A stretch of 64,000 nt of DNA from Verrucomicrobiaceae bacterium (GTDB taxonomy: Bacteria > Verrucomicrobiota > Verrucomicrobiia > Verrucomicrobiales > Verrucomicrobiaceae), in the NCBI GenBank assembly GCA_027487315.1, contig JAIYDW010000245.1, positions 90,955 through 154,954 of the forward strand, written 5' to 3'. Within the stretch, counting starts at the first letter, position 1; every line of letters starts with the position of its first letter. The position numbers and the translations under genes are program-made. Below the pieces are notes generated by a model. The model was not told where the DNA came from, made no database searches, and saw nothing but the letters and a program-made list of their open reading frames with translations. Shown one piece after another: positions 1 to 7,723 of the stretch.

Positions 1-430
1 TCAGCTCTCCAAGAAGACCGCCAAATGCCTGTGAGAGGCCGTCATCGTCTGACATTCCCTGTCCTACTTTTTTGCCGACCCATCCACTTGGTTTTGCCCA
101 GTTTCTTCCTTCCTGATAGGCATCACTGTACGCTTCGCCAGCACGAGTGCGGTGAGCAGGATATGAGGCAGTCCATCGCTTGACTGCACTAATGTGTGCC
201 GCGACGCGCGGATCGAGGCCGTTGAGAGAAATGGAGTTCAATTCCTCACTCAGGTTCCTCACCACCGTGATCGAGTCACTGGTGCTATATGAAAAAGGAC
301 TCGCGTGGAGATACCGTTGCCAAGCCGAGGGCGTCGGACCAGACACGGCTTGGCCGACTCCTGCACAGCTTGTGAGGAGCGCCGCCAACATGGCACAGCA
401 TACGACTCGAAGTGTTTTGATCAGATTCAT
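1..430 (-). CDS. Putative lipoprotein, partial at the left edge
   Basis: The ORF track omits this frame because it runs off the window, but the minus strand is open from an ATG at 430 to base 1 with no stop. The protein starts with a lipoprotein signal peptide: a short basic N-terminus, a hydrophobic stretch and a lipobox LTSC at about residues 20-23. After cleavage it would be anchored in a membrane facing the periplasm. The mature part has an Ala/Ser-rich start and then a soluble segment ending in a Gly-rich portion (AFGGLLGEL) at the edge. I recognise no family. The start lies 19 bp after the stop of the glycine-zipper gene, so the two are probably co-transcribed. There is no clear Shine-Dalgarno sequence. 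Confidence 0.6.
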   Translation of the reverse strand, partial: MNLIKTLRVVCCAMLAALLTSCAGVGQAVSGPTPSAWQRYLHASPFSYSTSDSITVVRNLSEELNSISLNGLDPRVAAHISAVKRWTASYPAHRTRAGEAYSDAYQEGRNWAKPSGWVGKKVGQGMSDDDGLSQAFGGLLGEL

Positions 431-449
431 AGTTGGAAGGAGAGTGGGG

Positions 450-794
450 TTATCTGCCTGAAGTTGCTTGTCTCTGACGATCAGCTTCTATTTGGCGATC
501 TTGCTGTTCGCCGCTGCGGATAACGGAGTCCTGCGCTGTTTGCCCAGCGATGGAACCAAGCACTCCGCCGAGCACCGCGCCCTCAAGGCCACGGCCACGT
601 TGATTGCCAATGATGCCACCGACAATTGCACCACCAATCGTAGTGCCTGTTTTCAATTTCCCACTATGGGCGGCTTCGTTGGTAGCAAATCCCGAGCACG
701 GGACGAGCCCGACCGGGATAACAACAGAGGCCAAAGCAGCGAACAGCGAAACTTTGATGATGCGCGTTTTCAGATGTGTAAGCGTGATGTTCAT
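450..794 (-). CDS. Glycine-zipper envelope protein
   Basis: A small exported or membrane-associated protein of 114 aa with a glycine-zipper domain, of the type in 17-kDa surface antigen / YMGG-like outer-membrane proteins. I prefer the internal ATG at 794 over the track's 884, because it places a hydrophobic signal segment (VSLFAALASVVIPVGLVPC) at the N-terminus; a Cys ends that segment and could be a lipidation site. The Gly-rich repeat GGAIVGGIIGNQRGRG, followed by GGVLGSIAG, forms two zipper helices. The C-terminus is polar (QDRQIEADRQRQ). Such proteins usually sit in the envelope; the precise role is unknown. It lies upstream of the partial lipoprotein gene on the same strand. Confidence 0.7.
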   Translation of the reverse strand: MNITLTHLKTRIIKVSLFAALASVVIPVGLVPCSGFATNEAAHSGKLKTGTTIGGAIVGGIIGNQRGRGLEGAVLGGVLGSIAGQTAQDSVIRSGEQQDRQIEADRQRQATSGR

Positions 795-1275
795 AGGAGC
801 GGTTGGAGTGGGTTGATGACCACACCAGACTTCTGCACCCAAACTTCTCTCACTGACAGGTAGCGAAGGCTTTTCCAGAGTCATCGGAGGCCCAGAGAAA
901 AGGGGAAGTCATCGTGGAAAGGAAGGGAGGCACTAGCCCAAAATCCGGCATCTGTGACGTGCGCAAGGGAGGTCGGGGCAACAGATGGTCTGCCACTAGG
1001 GGCGACGCAGGAGCCGATGTCAGACTGGCTGTTGGGGGGCAGGTCCATAGGTGCATATTGGAATACTACCTGTGAGGTGTAGTGAGGCGAGGCCTGCGGC
1101 AGGCTGGTAGCGATCACTGATGCACCACTAAAGCGGCAGAGTGAGCTGGATCAAAAATGGGGCGAACTGAGACTGGTCAGACATTGAGGGGCTTTACAAA
1201 CAAGGGAAACCTGCCCGCTCGAAGGAACAGCGGCTCATTCAGTAGCCGCGAGGGGAAGACATTCCCCAGCGTAGC
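795..1275. other. Intergenic region without a convincing gene
   Basis: About 480 bp between the glycine-zipper gene and the end of the large propeller-like gene, both on the minus strand. The listed ORFs here (850..1056, 881..1117) have no recognisable features and overlap one another. Near the right end are two small inverted repeats: GCGGCT/AGCCGC at 1230-1249 and GGGGAA/TTCCCC at 1252-1267. They lie just after the stop of the minus-strand gene but have no T-tract, so a terminator role is only a guess. The left part probably carries the promoter of the glycine-zipper gene. Confidence 0.4.
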
Positions 1276-4032
1276 CTACTTCTGAAGTCGAAAAGAAATG
1301 CCCTGGTCAGGCACGACCATTCCTTCCTGGGTGAACTGAAAATTGACAGCTTTACCAACCATCGCTTCCGCGTTTGTCCCACATAAACGCACGAACTCAG
1401 GTGTTCCGAGTTTTCGTTCCCAGCCTTGTGAACCGACATAGATTTGGGCCGATTTGCGGTCTTGGGAGACACCCACGCGGCCATTGTAAATAGCCCGACA
1501 AGTATTGAGAATCTTTCCGTCCGGAGCCAATTCCAGGTAGGTACGGTGCCAGGTGATGCCCTTCACGAAGCTAATTTGGTCGGTGAACTCGATGGGTCGC
1601 GCGTCACCGACCCGTGTCGTTGAGATATAGTACGGCTTTGGCACTGTGCTGGAAATCCCCTGGGGTTGCTTCGGTGCAGGCGGGTTGGGAGGTGGCGCTG
1701 CGGAAGTTTGTTTGCTACTGGACACATTAAAAATCAAAGCTCGCTGCGCGGTGATAGATAGCCTCCCACCCTCGTTTTTCACAGTCATCGAAAGATCGGC
1801 CTGGCCTTTGTACCAGTCGCCAACTGCACTCTCATTGGAGAATGAAATCGTATAGGTGGCCTTCCAGACGCCCGACACGTTAATCACAGAAATCGATCCG
1901 ACCACCTCCTCGGTACCTTTGTGCCACTTTTTGCGATATTCCGCCTCCTCAGCTTGGATTTGGCTGACTGGAATGAATCCCTTATCGAGGAAATCCACCC
2001 TCTGATCATAGTCAGACATCATCCCGGCGACATCACCACGTGAGGCTTTGGCGTGATGTTCGCTCAAAAAGATCTTCACATCCTCCTCCATTATCGCACG
2101 AGGAGCCTCTGGAGCGGTCTTTTTCACAGCCTTCATTACCAGCAATGAAGTCGAATCCTGGCTTAGATTGAAAATTTGCGGAGATTCAAGTTCGGGGAGC
2201 TTGGCAGGCAGGGCAGCAGAACTGGGATTAATGGAAGCCCACCATTTGCGGGTGATGGCTGGCTTCCACTCCGCCATGCTCCCAAGCCTCCAAAAGTGCA
2301 GTGTGGAGGCAATAGCTTCCGTCATGCTGCTCCCATCATGTGTCTGCACGATGAAAACGGCCCGGCGACCTTTCCACTCACTCAAGCGAGCCAGCGCCCG
2401 CACCTGCTTGTAATCGGGCCCGACAGTCGCGTTGTTCAGCGGATTTCGAAGAGGTGCATACACTAGCAAGCATAGCTCCTTGGATTCGATCTGGTTATGC
2501 GGGCCGAGGTCAGCGATTTCTTCCACCGGCAGTGGCATGTCCACCTCAAAAATGAACTCCGGACAGGTTGCCTTCCTCATAAATGTCACCTCGATCTGCC
2601 CGTTCTGGAGTCGAACGAACTTGGATCCGTCCGCTGAGCAAAGCACCCTATCGCCCTCGTTCGCGAGAAGTGACTTGAAACCGAAGCCTAAAGGCAGCTT
2701 GGGATGATCAAAAGCGAAAACGGTCTGGCCTGAAAACTCCCAATTTGAGTTGGGTTCCCGCCGTGAGGGAGGAATCCCTGATTTGACCATGGTTCGGAGA
2801 CCCAACCGCCAGCCAGTCTGCTCCGGCCAATTCAACCTGGGACCTTCAATCCAGCTTTTCTTCCCGGCGTCATCCAATTTCTTGAAACTCGGGGACTCTT
2901 TGAACTCCCCGAGTTCCAACTTTTCAAGATCAAAAGTAAGCGGAGCCTCATCCTCGGGAAAGAAAGCGAGTTCATGCTCCTGCCACCAGAATAGATCGCC
3001 GCCAGGAACATCTCCGCCAGGCGGACGAGGAAGCTCTATTGCTACACCGGTCTCAATTTTCAAAATCCAGATGCGTCGGGCTGCCCCATCGCCAAGTGTA
3101 CATGCGATGGATTTCTGATCAGGTGCCCAAGCTAGAACGCCGTGGGGAAAAGATGGCACGCCTATGGATGCCACCTTGGTAAAGCGATGCAGGTCATAAA
3201 CCCCGACGGCAGTTGTCCCTCCAGCAGCATCGCCAAAAGCAATCATCACGCCATCGGGAGACAATGCAACCGGGGACGAACTTTGCACATTTGGGATAAT
3301 CTTAGCGAAGTCGGGCTGGAGTTCTCCCAAACCCGCAGTTTTGATGCCCTCAGGAACGGCATAGCGGAAAGGCGGGGGAGCAGGAGGTGGAGGCGGGGCT
3401 TTTAGAACAGGTGGAGCGGGTGGTGGGGGATCCACAGCCATCGGTTGACCTACTCGCGAGAGTGGCGACGCGTAGGCGAGCACGGCCACTGCCGCAATGC
3501 ACCTTCTCATCCATTTCAACCAGGGTAGCGGCGTGGACTGCAAATCTGACTTTTGAACCGATAGGTTTTTTGGGGCAATTCCAGCGCCCACAATTCCACC
3601 CACGAAGCCGCAAAGCACACTCGGAAGCACAGAGGCCAAACCGACCGCCAAGATCATCCACATTTGCGCTCGACGCAGAATATCTAGGGCCGCTGTAGTG
3701 GCGGAATAGGAGGCTAGCGTCGCCATTAAGATCAGTACACTTCCTGCGGCCACGGCCGCCCAGATACCTGCACTCATTCCAATTCTCGCACCAACTCCGG
3801 AGGCTTGCTCGCTCCCCGCAAGCTGCTTACAGCTTAACAGAACGGCCATGCAGCCAGACATGAAACTCAATGCTAGAGTGACCAGAAGAAGCACGTGAGC
3901 CAAATTCAATCCGATAGCGGGACTTTGCAGGAACTCCACAAAAAGTGGGGCTGGAACTCCTCCGCATAGCCCGGTTATCAACACCGTCAGGCGGGATTTG
4001 TCTGTGATTGATGATTCGAGCGAGTCAGTCAC
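1276..4032 (-). CDS. Membrane-anchored propeller-like protein, unknown function
   Basis: A 918-aa protein read from a GTG start. Residues 1-195 contain four or five hydrophobic helices (for example LAHVLLLVTLALSFMSG and ILAVGLASVLPSVLCGF). A proline-rich linker (PPPPAPPVLKAPPPPPAPPP) at about 200-222 leads into a large soluble region. That region starts with WD40/TolB-like blades (VALSPDGVMIAFGD, VLAWAPDQKSIACTL), so part of it is probably a beta-propeller. Residues about 655-770 resemble an NTF2/SnoaL-like fold (LSEHHAKASRGDVAGMMSDYD). A second proline-rich linker and a further C-terminal domain follow. I cannot assign a function; sensing or scaffolding at the membrane is plausible. Third codon positions are less C-biased than in genes after 20 kb, which suggests accessory DNA. 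Confidence 0.65.
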   Translation of the reverse strand: MTDSLESSITDKSRLTVLITGLCGGVPAPLFVEFLQSPAIGLNLAHVLLLVTLALSFMSGCMAVLLSCKQLAGSEQASGVGARIGMSAGIWAAVAAGSVLILMATLASYSATTAALDILRRAQMWMILAVGLASVLPSVLCGFVGGIVGAGIAPKNLSVQKSDLQSTPLPWLKWMRRCIAAVAVLAYASPLSRVGQPMAVDPPPPAPPVLKAPPPPPAPPPFRYAVPEGIKTAGLGELQPDFAKIIPNVQSSSPVALSPDGVMIAFGDAAGGTTAVGVYDLHRFTKVASIGVPSFPHGVLAWAPDQKSIACTLGDGAARRIWILKIETGVAIELPRPPGGDVPGGDLFWWQEHELAFFPEDEAPLTFDLEKLELGEFKESPSFKKLDDAGKKSWIEGPRLNWPEQTGWRLGLRTMVKSGIPPSRREPNSNWEFSGQTVFAFDHPKLPLGFGFKSLLANEGDRVLCSADGSKFVRLQNGQIEVTFMRKATCPEFIFEVDMPLPVEEIADLGPHNQIESKELCLLVYAPLRNPLNNATVGPDYKQVRALARLSEWKGRRAVFIVQTHDGSSMTEAIASTLHFWRLGSMAEWKPAITRKWWASINPSSAALPAKLPELESPQIFNLSQDSTSLLVMKAVKKTAPEAPRAIMEEDVKIFLSEHHAKASRGDVAGMMSDYDQRVDFLDKGFIPVSQIQAEEAEYRKKWHKGTEEVVGSISVINVSGVWKATYTISFSNESAVGDWYKGQADLSMTVKNEGGRLSITAQRALIFNVSSSKQTSAAPPPNPPAPKQPQGISSTVPKPYYISTTRVGDARPIEFTDQISFVKGITWHRTYLELAPDGKILNTCRAIYNGRVGVSQDRKSAQIYVGSQGWERKLGTPEFVRLCGTNAEAMVGKAVNFQFTQEGMVVPDQGISFRLQK

Positions 4033-4105
4033 ACTTTGACCACTATCACATCAGCGGTTTTCGGACAAGTGGCGTGGCGATCTGCTGGATTTTTGCCAGC
4101 ATAAC

Positions 4106-4450
4106 CTAAGGCGGTTCAGTCACTCCATGCTCCCATTTTCGGACATTGTCGGCGTCAGTGTGAATCTTCCGACTAAACCCATACTGGCTCAAACCTAGCA
4201 ATCTGCGTCCTTTCAACACGAGATCAGCGGAGGTTTCGGAGGCGCCTGGATATTGCTCAAGAAACCCAATCAGGCGTGGCCAGTATGAAGCAATTGGAGC
4301 GACTTCATCCCGCTCCCAGCGTTCGTAGCTTTTTCGCACGGTGTTCGAACGATACGCTGCCTGTTTCTGTGTGAGTTTCAAAAGAAGTCGCCTAGATCGG
4401 AGATACTGTCCCAAAATTTCTAAGTTCAACTTAAACCCTTTGTGAACCAA
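4106..4450 (-). CDS. Truncated double-HTH regulator copy, possible pseudogene
   Basis: A shortened copy of the double XRE-type helix-turn-helix gene at 18517..18975. The two align without gaps at a constant offset of 14,468 bp from about 4116 to 4489. This copy stops right after GVTEPP, whereas the other continues about 20 residues, so the last helix is lost. It has no ATG in frame near the matching start; the track uses TTG at 4450, although the frame stays open upstream. Identity to the other copy is very high over the 3' 210 bp and falls clearly in the 5' part. It could still bind DNA, but loss of both ends suggests a relic left when the downstream island arrived. Confidence 0.55.
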   Translation of the reverse strand: MVHKGFKLNLEILGQYLRSRRLLLKLTQKQAAYRSNTVRKSYERWERDEVAPIASYWPRLIGFLEQYPGASETSADLVLKGRRLLGLSQYGFSRKIHTDADNVRKWEHGVTEPP

Positions 4451-4598
4451 AGTTCGAAACCTCAGGGCTTCTGTAGAAGCCTGATCGTGAACTGGCGGAA
4501 TAGGCTGATGTATTGATGTGATCGTAGACGTGTCATTTTTGGCACAAAAGGACTTTTTTCTTTCGCGAGAGAAGCAAATCCATTAGATAAGTCTTTGT
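4451..4598 (+). promoter_or_regulatory. Probable promoter/operator region of the conflict operon
   Basis: The only sizeable upstream gap for the eight-gene operon. It contains a 16-bp near-palindrome, TTCTTTCGCGAGAGAA at 4558-4573, with one mismatched pair between its half sites, ending 25 bp before the first start codon. A direct repeat TGATGT..TGATGT lies near 4506-4519. A palindrome this close to the start would suit binding by an HTH dimer such as the double-HTH proteins encoded on either side. I could not identify convincing -35/-10 boxes. Confidence 0.35.
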
Positions 4599-5588
4599 AT
4601 GGCAAAAAAGGAAACTATCACGAAACAGTCAGATTCAGGAGCGGCACAGGTCAACTTTATGGAGCTCCAGAAACGTGTAATAGAGGGTTCCATTGAGGAG
4701 GATGAATTGAAAAAATTCTTCGTGCGCACCCCAAATAATGAGGAATCCCTAGAGCCACATTTCCAACTTGATCCTGCCCGGGTAAAGGTCCCACCTGAAG
4801 AGGCAACGCTGGAGTCGGCGCAGATGATGAACACTGCCAATGCCTGGTGCTACCTAATGCGCAAAAACGAGTATTATCGACGAATCAATAAGCCCGGCGG
4901 CAACAAGCTTATCCGCGTCATGGCGGAGGGGGACTCCTGGTTTCAATATCCTTTCATCCTGCATGATGTGATCGATCACATCGCCGAACGCAAGGACGTT
5001 GCTGTTCGCTGCTTCAGTGCAGCAGGGGATGTGCTGAGCAACATGGTTGCTCGACCGCAGTTTCTGGAAACGATTCGAACGGAGCGTCCGAAATACTTCC
5101 TGCTAAGCGGCGGTGGCAACGACCTCGTGGATGGCGACGGTCTGCGCAAACTACTGAAGCCCTTTGACCCAAAGCTGAAGCCAAAAAACTACATGAATGC
5201 AGAATACTCAGCTTTTAAGGCACGCCTCTTGCGCCTTTTCAAGGACATATTCAACCTGATCTACCATGAAGATCCGACTATCCACATCATCTGCCATGGC
5301 TACAGTTACGCTATCCCAAATAGTAAGCGCGGCCCATGGCTGGGACGGCCCATGGAGGACATCGGCATCACTGACCGGGCGTTGCAGATGCAGATTATGA
5401 CCCTCATCGTGGATGACATCAACACTGCTGTTAGTAGGGCCGCCACCGCCGCCCGCAAGGCCGGGATCACCGTTTCTTTTGTGGACAATCGCAAGCTGGT
5501 TCCCGCCGACGGCTGGCATGACGAGTTTCACCCGAACTCCAAATGGTTCGGCAAGGTGGCCGCGACTATCAGCGCGCTGATCAAGTGA
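4599..5588 (+). CDS. SGNH/GDSL-type esterase, first gene of the conflict operon
   Basis: A 329-aa SGNH-fold hydrolase. Block I is EGDSWF with the nucleophile at Ser113, block III is GGGND with oxyanion Asn174, and block V is DEFHP with Asp308 and His311. The Gly of block II is probably in AAGDVLSN near residue 143. Family members hydrolyse esters of lipids, acylated sugars or small molecules. There is no signal peptide, so it should act in the cytosol, for instance on membrane lipids from inside. Residues 1-100 are a charged N-terminal extension containing VIEGSIEEDELKKFF, which resembles a segment near the N-terminus of the next protein and may be a short adaptor. It is followed after 60 bp by the protease-EEP gene. 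I infer an effector role within the operon; the substrate is unknown. Confidence 0.8.
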   Translation: MAKKETITKQSDSGAAQVNFMELQKRVIEGSIEEDELKKFFVRTPNNEESLEPHFQLDPARVKVPPEEATLESAQMMNTANAWCYLMRKNEYYRRINKPGGNKLIRVMAEGDSWFQYPFILHDVIDHIAERKDVAVRCFSAAGDVLSNMVARPQFLETIRTERPKYFLLSGGGNDLVDGDGLRKLLKPFDPKLKPKNYMNAEYSAFKARLLRLFKDIFNLIYHEDPTIHIICHGYSYAIPNSKRGPWLGRPMEDIGITDRALQMQIMTLIVDDINTAVSRAATAARKAGITVSFVDNRKLVPADGWHDEFHPNSKWFGKVAATISALIK

Positions 5589-5648
5589 CGGCGCGTCCAC
5601 TTTCAGGCTAACTAAATCCAGTTCAAAAATCAAACCACGTCTACCCTT

Positions 5649-7682
5649 ATGAGTTCTCCCATCCAGCCCAGCTTCCTTCGTGAAACCCCACTTTCCTCTC
5701 CTTCCCCCGCACCCACTTTTGAGATTTCCGGTTTCGAAAGTGCAGGGGCGGCCCCCCTCGCCATCATTGATCGGCCGGCGGCGGACATACCTGCGGACAA
5801 GGCGCAAAAGCACCGGGCGCGGGATTTGTTCATCCGCGGCGTCCTGACGGAGGATCAGATGAAGGAAGCCTCTTCCTCCATGGGCGGGTTTGAGGCCATC
5901 ATCGGCAAGGCGGACTTTCTGCCGGCCTATTTCCTGGAGCAGGGCGTTGTGGTCAGCCGGGCCACCTGTCTGATCAAGGCCTCCGGCGTGGCCTACAACG
6001 GGGTGTATCTGCCGGAATGGACGGGCACTGGCTTCCTCATCGGCGGAAACATCCTGGTAACGAACAACCACGTGCTGAACAGCCGCGATGTGGCCACCAG
6101 TGGGGAGTGCGTCTTCAATTTTCAAAAGACCGTGGCCGGTCTCAATGCACCCACAAAGAGCTTCCGCCTGCGGCCGGACATCCTCTTTATCACGAGTCCT
6201 GCTGTGGGCGGGCTGGACTACACCTTTGTGGCGGTGGACGGGGACCCCGCGCGGGAGTTCGGCAGCGTGCCGGTCACCCGCAAGGCCTTCGAAATCGCCA
6301 AGACTGAGTATGCCAATGTGGTCAGCCACCCGAACGGCAAACCGAAGGTGGTCAGCATCAAGGAAAACGAGGTCAAAGGGCAGGACAAGCTGGTGGTCCA
6401 CTACACCTCTGACACGATGCCCGGCAGCTCCGGTGCCGGAGTGACCAATAACATGTGGCAGCTCGTGGCCCTGCATCATGCCTCTCAGCCCACCGACATT
6501 CCCGGCTTCCCCATTCTGAATGAAGGCATCAAGTTTTCCGCTATCGCCGCGGACCTAGAGAACCGTGTGCAGGCCAGGGCGGCGGACGCGGCCATGGCCG
6601 CACGCGTGCTGGGGGTGTTTGACGGGGTGGATGAGCGGCTCGGCTTCTTTGGCACGCTAGGGCGTCCGTCGCAGGCCGCCGGCAGCGGGCTGGAGCAACT
6701 GGTGAATACCTACCAGGGCGGGGACAAGGACATCGATGTCGGCTTTTGGAATGTGGAATGGCTCAGCAACCGCTATGAAGGGAAAGCCGCCGCCGTGGCA
6801 CAGGTCATCTATGACATGCGGCTGGATGTCTGGTGCCTGGAGGAGTCCTCCCCGAATGGCCTGCAGGCAGTGGTGGATGAGTTGAAAAGCGCCTACGACC
6901 TTGACTTTGCCTACGCTGCGGCCGAACCGGATGCAGCGGATAGCAAACAAAGCTGCACCCTGCTGTGGAATACGACCACGGTGGAAGGCGGCCAGGTACC
7001 CTGGGGGGAGCCCGCTGAGACCTGGATCAGCCTGCACAGCAGGGACTTTGCCCAGACCGGGCTGGAGGCCGTGCATGGCCAGATCTTCAACCGCTATCCG
7101 GCACTGTTCCGCTTCCGCAGCGTGGCGGATGCCGCCCCGGGCAAAAAGCTGGACTTCCACATCGTGCCCCTGCACCTGAAGGCCATGGATGAAGGCAGCC
7201 TCAGACGGACCATGGCGTCCAAGATCATTGCCGCCGCTGTCAACCAACGCCTGGCCGCAGAACCGGATTCCGAATACATCATCGGCGGCGACTTCAATGC
7301 CGAGATCGCCAGCCAGGACTTCGCCGCACTCTCAGACGGCGGTTTCGTGGCGATCAGCGCGGAGGATGAGGCCAACGGCGTCTTCACCTACCTGAAGCGC
7401 CCCTACCTGTCCCTGATCGATCACATCTACCTCTCTCCGAACCTGGCCGCTGGGTCTGGAGCGGACAGCTTTTTTGTCGTGGCTGCGGACAGCGCCTACC
7501 CGGACTACATCCGAACCATCAGCGACCACCGGCCCATAGTCTTTCGCATGAGTCTGGGCGGCAGCAGTGATGGGGGCAGCGGATTTGAGGGCACGGCCAC
7601 CCCGGGCCCGGATGCCGCCCGGCAGCAGGCCGTGGCCACGCTGAAGGCCCTGTGGGAAAAGGCAGGCGTGAAGACTGCCTGA
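5649..7682 (+). CDS. Trypsin-like protease fused to an EEP nuclease/phosphodiesterase domain
   Basis: A 677-aa cytosolic two-domain enzyme. Residues about 100-310 are a chymotrypsin-fold serine protease with what looks like a complete triad: His141 in VTNNHVL, Asp190 in GGLDYTFV, and Ser261 in MPGSSGAG. Residues about 360-635 form an endonuclease/exonuclease/phosphatase (EEP) domain with its conserved positions present: Asn368 in FWNVEW, Glu399 in CLEE, His509 in VPLHLKA, Asp548/Asn550 in GGDFNAE, Asp591 in LIDHIYL, and Asp626-His627 in SDHRPI. EEP enzymes cut nucleic acids or phospho-lipids such as sphingomyelin, so the target is open. The N-terminal 95 residues are a low-complexity leader and a short helical segment. 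It lies second in the operon. The protease might release or activate the EEP domain, or both may be effectors. Confidence 0.85.
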   Translation: MSSPIQPSFLRETPLSSPSPAPTFEISGFESAGAAPLAIIDRPAADIPADKAQKHRARDLFIRGVLTEDQMKEASSSMGGFEAIIGKADFLPAYFLEQGVVVSRATCLIKASGVAYNGVYLPEWTGTGFLIGGNILVTNNHVLNSRDVATSGECVFNFQKTVAGLNAPTKSFRLRPDILFITSPAVGGLDYTFVAVDGDPAREFGSVPVTRKAFEIAKTEYANVVSHPNGKPKVVSIKENEVKGQDKLVVHYTSDTMPGSSGAGVTNNMWQLVALHHASQPTDIPGFPILNEGIKFSAIAADLENRVQARAADAAMAARVLGVFDGVDERLGFFGTLGRPSQAAGSGLEQLVNTYQGGDKDIDVGFWNVEWLSNRYEGKAAAVAQVIYDMRLDVWCLEESSPNGLQAVVDELKSAYDLDFAYAAAEPDAADSKQSCTLLWNTTTVEGGQVPWGEPAETWISLHSRDFAQTGLEAVHGQIFNRYPALFRFRSVADAAPGKKLDFHIVPLHLKAMDEGSLRRTMASKIIAAAVNQRLAAEPDSEYIIGGDFNAEIASQDFAALSDGGFVAISAEDEANGVFTYLKRPYLSLIDHIYLSPNLAAGSGADSFFVVAADSAYPDYIRTISDHRPIVFRMSLGGSSDGGSGFEGTATPGPDAARQQAVATLKALWEKAGVKTA

Positions 7683-7723
7683 GATCAGGATCTCTTCGCC
7701 GAAAAGTCAAAAGAGCGAGATTC

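Noticed and set aside
4083-4101. Hairpin TGCTGG/CCAGCA between the truncated HTH gene and the propeller gene
   Set aside because: Only a 6-bp stem, and the T-run lies in the loop, so it is not convincing as a terminator.
5208-6479. 423-aa minus-strand ORF across the SGNH and protease-EEP genes
   Set aside because: It runs antisense to two genes with intact catalytic motifs, spans their boundary and has no recognisable domain; long antisense ORFs are common at this GC content.
7652-7723. Upstream start of the EAD-ATPase given by the ORF track
   Set aside because: It overlaps the end of the protease-EEP gene and adds a basic leader not related to the EAD; the ATG at 7724 fits better.
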